From Pedobacter changchengzhani (GTDB lineage Bacteria; Bacteroidota; Bacteroidia; Sphingobacteriales; Sphingobacteriaceae): a stretch of 64,000 bases of DNA. Shown here piece by piece: positions 59,868-64,000 of the stretch (the first letter of the stretch is position 1; the number at the start of each line of letters is the position of its first letter). The notes beneath the pieces are model-generated. The model made no database searches. It was not told the origin of the DNA and saw only the letters and a program-made list of their open reading frames with translations. Position numbers and translations under genes: made by a program. The stretch is taken from assembly GCF_004354365.1 (NCBI RefSeq), contig NZ_SJCY01000010.1, forward strand, positions 1 to 64,000. Direction: 5' to 3'.

Positions 59868-61094
59868 ATGATTAAACTATTTGCCGATTTCAACTTTGCT
59901 AAAACATGTAGTCGATTGCCTTATAAACTATTTATACTTGTACTTACAGCTACGGTTTTCTCGTCCTGTGTGGTTAAAAAGAATAGTTCCTCAGCATTAA
60001 AACCGCCGGGAGTAGTGATAGATTATAGCCCCGCATCTTCGGGGTTATACATTGGTTCCCCAAGTCTTACCGTATTGCCCAATGGAGATTACGTTGCTTC
60101 GCATGATTTTTTTGGACCCGAAGGAACCGAACGTCAACAGGGTATTACGGCAGTATTTAACTCGAAAAACAAGGGTAAAAGTTGGACTAAAATAGCAGAT
60201 GTGAAAGGACAATTTTGGGCGAAGCTATTTATGTATCAAAATGGTTTGTACTTATTCGGCACTTCGAAAGAATACGGAAACACAGTTATTAGGAAATCTG
60301 TAGATGGCGGCGTTAATTGGACTGTACCAACAGATTCGTCCAACGGATTATTATTGGCCGGCCAATATCACTGTGCCCCAACGCCAATAATTGAACATGA
60401 TGGCAGAATTTGGAGGGCGATGGAAGATGCAATGGGTCCAATAGAAGGTTGGGGGAAAATGTTTGGCTCTTTTATGATGTCTGCACCAATTGGCAGCGAT
60501 TTGCTAAAAGCATCTAGTTGGGAGAAAAGTAACATTTTGAGGTTTGATCCAACTTACCTAAACGGGAATTTCGGCGGTTGGCTAGAAGGAAATGTCGTTG
60601 TTGCACCTAACGGGAAAATCGTAAATATATTAAGAACAGCTTACGATAAAGATGGTATAGAAAAAGCAGCGATTACCCACATTAGCAACGATGGCAAAAC
60701 AGCAAGTTTTAACCCCGATAAAGACTTTATTAATTTCCCTGGCGGAGGGAAAAAGTTTGCCATTCATTTCGATGCCATTACAAAATTATATTACACGCTT
60801 TCCAATTATATCCCCGAAAAAAACAAAGCTGCATATATCGGAAATACGAGAAATGTGCTCGCCCTGTGTACTTCTAAAGACCTAACAACTTGGGAAGTTA
60901 AATCAATTATTTTGGAACACGCCGATAAAGAAAAACATGGTTTCCAGTATGTAGATTGGCAGTTTGATGGTCAGGATATTATTGCGGTATCGCGTACTGC
61001 CTACGATGATGCTGAAGGTGGCGCACACAATTTCCATGACGCTAATTATCTAACATTTCATAGAATTAAGAATTTTAGAACTTTAAACTTATAA
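59868..61094 (+). CDS. Sialidase-fold (BNR/Asp-box) lipoprotein
   Basis: The 408-residue protein has a lipobox (ATVFSSCVVKK, Cys34) and a six-bladed beta-propeller layout with Asp-box motifs S-x-D-x-G-x-x-W (SVDGGVNW) and a variant (SKNKGKSW). The catalytic Arg triad and Tyr of true GH33 sialidases cannot be identified with confidence. Likely roles include an exo-glycosidase of related propeller families or a glycan-binding protein. Its position between arabinofuranosidase and esterase genes suggests a part in the same glycan degradation. Confidence 0.75.
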   Translation: MIKLFADFNFAKTCSRLPYKLFILVLTATVFSSCVVKKNSSSALKPPGVVIDYSPASSGLYIGSPSLTVLPNGDYVASHDFFGPEGTERQQGITAVFNSKNKGKSWTKIADVKGQFWAKLFMYQNGLYLFGTSKEYGNTVIRKSVDGGVNWTVPTDSSNGLLLAGQYHCAPTPIIEHDGRIWRAMEDAMGPIEGWGKMFGSFMMSAPIGSDLLKASSWEKSNILRFDPTYLNGNFGGWLEGNVVVAPNGKIVNILRTAYDKDGIEKAAITHISNDGKTASFNPDKDFINFPGGGKKFAIHFDAITKLYYTLSNYIPEKNKAAYIGNTRNVLALCTSKDLTTWEVKSIILEHADKEKHGFQYVDWQFDGQDIIAVSRTAYDDAEGGAHNFHDANYLTFHRIKNFRTLNL

Positions 61095-61110
61095 AATAAA
61101 CAAAATCGTT

Positions 61111-62085
61111 ATGTGTAATTTTTTTAACCAAACATTAAATGCATGCAGAAAAACCCACAAAGTAGTATTGCTTTCTGTTTTTCTTTTTGGCTCATTATCC
61201 TTAAGTGCGCAAACCATAATGGATTTATATAAGGGAGAAATACCGGGTTCGGTAGAAGCAAATCTTCAAGAAAAAATTGAAATTAATAGTGATGCAACAA
61301 TTTTTGTAGGCAATGTTGCTAAGCCAACTTTAACAATATTTTTGCCCAATACAAAAAAGGCATTAACATCAGCGGTTATTATTTGTCCCGGTGGCGGTTA
61401 TCAAGGTTTATCTATGACGAGCGAAGGCACTAAAGTTGCCGAACAGTTTGTTAAAAACGGAGTTGCGGCTTTTGTGCTCAAATACCGATTACCAAATGAT
61501 AAAATTATGGTAAGCAAGATGAACGGTCCTTTGCAGGATGCCCAAGAAGCAATTTTAATGGTGAAAAAACATGCAAAAGAATGGAATATAGATACAAATA
61601 AAATTGGTATAATGGGATTTTCGGCAGGCGGGCATTTAGCTTCAACTGCGGGCACACATTTTTCTGGCGTGATAAAAGATGAAGCACATCAATTTATTCG
61701 TCCTGATTTTATGATGTTGATCTACCCCGTAATTAGTATGGAGGATAGTCTTACACACGGTGGATCGAAGTACAGTTTATTAGGTAAAAATCCTTCAGAA
61801 GAAACTAAACGATGGTTTTCTAACGAATTTCAGGTAACTGAGAAAACGCCACCAACATTTATCGTCCATGCGCAGGATGATCCTGTGGTGTCTCCAAAAA
61901 ATACACTAGAATTTTATAAAGCACTTTATAATAAGAAAATCCCAACGGAAATGCACATTTATCCGAAAGGCGGTCATGGTTTCGGCCTTGATAATGCGAG
62001 TACAAAAGACAGATGGTTTGATCGTTGTATCAACTGGATGCAGGCAAATGGTTGGATTGCCGCAACAAGTTCAACAACAAATTAA
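61111..62085 (+). CDS. Secreted alpha/beta-hydrolase, carbohydrate esterase-like
   Basis: The 324-residue hydrolase has a signal peptide (LFGSLSLSAQ), an oxyanion-hole CPGGGYQGLSM segment, the nucleophile Ser171 in GFSAGGHLAST, an acidic Asp256 or Asp257 in AQDDPVVS and His289 in GGHGFG. It belongs to the BD-FAE/acetyl xylan esterase-like group and would remove acetyl or feruloyl groups from xylan or pectin. It lies 16 nt after the propeller gene and 2 nt before the GH43-like gene. Confidence 0.85.
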   Translation: MCNFFNQTLNACRKTHKVVLLSVFLFGSLSLSAQTIMDLYKGEIPGSVEANLQEKIEINSDATIFVGNVAKPTLTIFLPNTKKALTSAVIICPGGGYQGLSMTSEGTKVAEQFVKNGVAAFVLKYRLPNDKIMVSKMNGPLQDAQEAILMVKKHAKEWNIDTNKIGIMGFSAGGHLASTAGTHFSGVIKDEAHQFIRPDFMMLIYPVISMEDSLTHGGSKYSLLGKNPSEETKRWFSNEFQVTEKTPPTFIVHAQDDPVVSPKNTLEFYKALYNKKIPTEMHIYPKGGHGFGLDNASTKDRWFDRCINWMQANGWIAATSSTTN

Positions 62086-62087
62086 AA

Positions 62088-63149
62088 ATGAGGAACTACC
62101 TAACTCTTTTTTGTTTGTTGCTACTTCTATTTGGTGTACATGATGCCGTAAATGCTCAAAATGAAAAGGAAACTAAAAGCCAAGTTGCAAAAGCGCCACT
62201 GTTTCGAGATCCTATTTATGATGGCGCTGCGGATCCAATGGTCATTTACAATTATAAAGATAAATGTTGGTCGATGTTCTATACAAATAGGAGGGCTAAC
62301 GTAAAAACTCAAGGCACAAATTGGGTATATGGTACTGATATTGGCGTAGCGACAAGCATAGATCATGGCAAAACTTGGGTGTATAAAGGGGCATTAAATT
62401 TAGCGTTTGAGCAAGGCCACAATACTTTTTGGGCCCCTCATGTGGTTTACGATAAAGGAATTTACCACATGTTCGTTACTTATATCCCTGGTATCAGCGA
62501 TAATTGGTCTGGAATTGGGAAAATAGCACACTATACAAGTAAAGATTTATGGGGTTGGAAGTTTAAACAACTCATTCCTTTGTCTGAAGATGCTTTGCTT
62601 GATCCTACGGTTTACAAAAAGCCAGATGGATCTTGGGGTTTATGGTATAAAAACTCGAAACTTGGTTATACAGTAGAGGCGGTAAGTAAAGATTTAAAAA
62701 ATTGGAAAAATATTGCTGGTACAACTGTAAACGACGTGCAGCACGAAGCACCGTTTGTTTTTAAAGCTAAAGATTTCTATTGGCTCCTGACCGATCAGTG
62801 GGATGGTTTGGGCGTTTATAGGTCTAAAGATTCAGATCATTGGGAAAAACAAGGTGTCATTTTAGGAAAAAAGGGAATTAGAAAAGATGATAACGTTAGG
62901 GCAAGTCATCCCGGTGTAGTGGTTGCGGGCGATAAGATTTATGTGTTTTATTTTACCCATCCGGGATGGGAAAAGGAAGGTGGCTGGGCAAACGAAAAAG
63001 ATAAGTTGGATGAAGACGGGATTCTTCCTTACCATTACAGGCGTTCTTCTATACAAGTAGCAGAAATAAAAATAGAAAACGGCATATTAACTTGCGATCG
63101 AGATGCACCTTTTAATTTTTATTTGCCTGATTTGAATATTGATAATTAG
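62088..63149 (+). CDS. GH43-like five-bladed propeller glycoside hydrolase
   Basis: The 353-residue protein has a signal peptide (LFGVHDAVNAQ) and a propeller start DPIYDGAADPMVIYNYKDKC with a candidate catalytic Asp, followed by WAPHVVYDKGIYHMFVTYIP, DPTVYKKPDGSWGLWYKN and APFVFKAKDFYWLLT strands that carry further acidic residues. It resembles GH43 or related clan members acting on arabinose or xylose, but the exact family is uncertain. The ATG at 62088 is chosen; an ATG at 62025 lies inside the esterase gene. Confidence 0.75.
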   Translation: MRNYLTLFCLLLLLFGVHDAVNAQNEKETKSQVAKAPLFRDPIYDGAADPMVIYNYKDKCWSMFYTNRRANVKTQGTNWVYGTDIGVATSIDHGKTWVYKGALNLAFEQGHNTFWAPHVVYDKGIYHMFVTYIPGISDNWSGIGKIAHYTSKDLWGWKFKQLIPLSEDALLDPTVYKKPDGSWGLWYKNSKLGYTVEAVSKDLKNWKNIAGTTVNDVQHEAPFVFKAKDFYWLLTDQWDGLGVYRSKDSDHWEKQGVILGKKGIRKDDNVRASHPGVVVAGDKIYVFYFTHPGWEKEGGWANEKDKLDEDGILPYHYRRSSIQVAEIKIENGILTCDRDAPFNFYLPDLNIDN

Positions 63150-63321
63150 TACATTTTTGAAACTTGAAAATCAATTTGTAGGAATAAATTCAGCCTCATT
63201 TTCGATGGAAGTGTTTACGCTTTCATCAATAATAAATTGTATTGGACGTTGCAGAAGTAGTGAAGCCTGAAATAAAATAAGTTTAATAAAATGCATCAGA
63301 TTATATAAAACACACCTATTA

Positions 63322-64000
63322 ATGAATATTTCTACAACAGATCTTATCGTTTTTTTAGTTTATATGTTCGGAACCCTAATTTTTGGGTGCTCATTTTATT
63401 TTAGAAATAAATCTTCAAACACATTCACTTCTGGCGACGGAAATATGCCGGCTTGGGTAGTGGGAATGTCGATATTTGCTACATTTGTAAGTAGTATCAG
63501 TTTCTTAGCATTACCCGGTAGCGCCTATGCCAAAAACTGGAATGGTTTCGTTTTCAGCTTATCCATCCCGATTGCTGCATATTTGGCCGTTAAATTTTTC
63601 GTCCCATTATATCGTGAGGTAAATAGCCCATCGGCTTATACTTTTTTAGAAAAACGCTTCGGGCCATGGGCGAGAATTTACGCATCACTTTGTTATATGT
63701 TAACGCAGGTTGCGAGAATGGGTTCCATTATGTTTCTGTTAGCACTCCCAATAAATGCGCTTTTTGGTTGGAATATTTACCTCATCATCATTGTTACTGG
63801 TGCATGTGTATTGCTATATTCTATGTTGGGTGGCATTACTGCCGTAATATGGACGGATGCGATACAAGGAATTGTTTTAATTGCAGGCGCATTAATTTGT
63901 GCAATTATATTGCTTTACTCCATGCCCGAAGGACCAATGCAAACCTACCAAATTGCTAAACAGTATGATAAATTAAGTTTGGGAGGATTTAATCTCGATT
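63322..64000 (+). CDS. Sodium:solute symporter (SSS family), cut by the window edge
   Basis: From the ATG at 63322 the frame is open to the last base, giving at least 226 residues: MNISTTDLIVFLVYMFGTLI, a SSISFLALPGSAYAKNWNGF segment typical of SSS transporters, and several membrane segments (IYLIIIVTGACVLLYSMLGG). It would import a sugar or sugar acid released by the enzymes upstream. The C-terminal part is not in the window. Confidence 0.9.
   Translation, partial: MNISTTDLIVFLVYMFGTLIFGCSFYFRNKSSNTFTSGDGNMPAWVVGMSIFATFVSSISFLALPGSAYAKNWNGFVFSLSIPIAAYLAVKFFVPLYREVNSPSAYTFLEKRFGPWARIYASLCYMLTQVARMGSIMFLLALPINALFGWNIYLIIIVTGACVLLYSMLGGITAVIWTDAIQGIVLIAGALICAIILLYSMPEGPMQTYQIAKQYDKLSLGGFNLD

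Overview
The window looks like a chromosomal segment of a Bacteroidota bacterium, most likely Sphingobacteriaceae and Pedobacter-like. This rests on SusC/SusD pairs, LytS/LytTR two-component genes, a single cytochrome-b type sdhCAB operon, M56/BlaI genes, AT-rich intergenic DNA and repeated use of the Bacteroidota promoter form TTG-N(about 20)-TAnnTTTG. The genus is inferred from gene content only.

Layout. 1-3.9 kb: a MITE-like repeat, prfC, an orphan antitoxin with what may be a toxin relic, and a D-2-hydroxyacid dehydrogenase. 4-10.5 kb: a TonB-dependent outer-membrane protein, a Nudix hydrolase, a PlsC acyltransferase and a LytS-LytTR pair whose two genes are separated by a 14-bp minisatellite. 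10.8-15 kb: a small membrane protein, a BlaI/BlaR1-type operon with an unusual long sensor protein, a repeat-like stretch, and a HigB-HigA toxin-antitoxin pair read as one continuous frame. 15.4-19 kb: sdhCAB on the minus strand. 19-20.4 kb: about fourteen 97-bp hairpin-forming tandem repeats, then a GxxExxY (PD-(D/E)XK-like) gene. 21-25 kb: cold-shock protein, DegQ/HtrA protease, dapF, a triplicated 235-241 bp element and a lysine-rich-tail protein. 25-28 kb: a restriction-modification island (Vsr, endonuclease, C5 methyltransferase) holding a Nudix gene with an in-frame stop. 28-32.4 kb: Crp/Fnr regulator, ClC channel with CBS domains, DUF937-OmpA protein.

32.7-64 kb is a large glycan-use locus: GH2 beta-galactosidase, AraC regulator, a four-gene operon (DapA/NanA-type aldolase, DUF3748 lipoprotein, ribokinase-like kinase, FSA-type transaldolase), three SusC/SusD pairs, a DUF1735 lipoprotein, GH51 arabinofuranosidase, sialidase-fold lipoprotein, alpha/beta esterase, GH43-like enzyme and a sodium:solute symporter cut by the right edge. 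Together these suggest binding, cleavage, de-esterification and uptake of an arabinose- and galactose-containing plant glycan. The aldolase, kinase and transaldolase operon could process a less usual sugar or sugar acid released from it.

The most unusual items are the fused HigB-HigA frame with an A7 tract exactly where a one-base change would separate the proteins, the 97-bp array beside the GxxExxY gene, the BlaR1-like fusion with an internal signal-peptide-like segment, and the uncharacterised four-gene sugar operon. No rRNA, tRNA or CRISPR array was seen.
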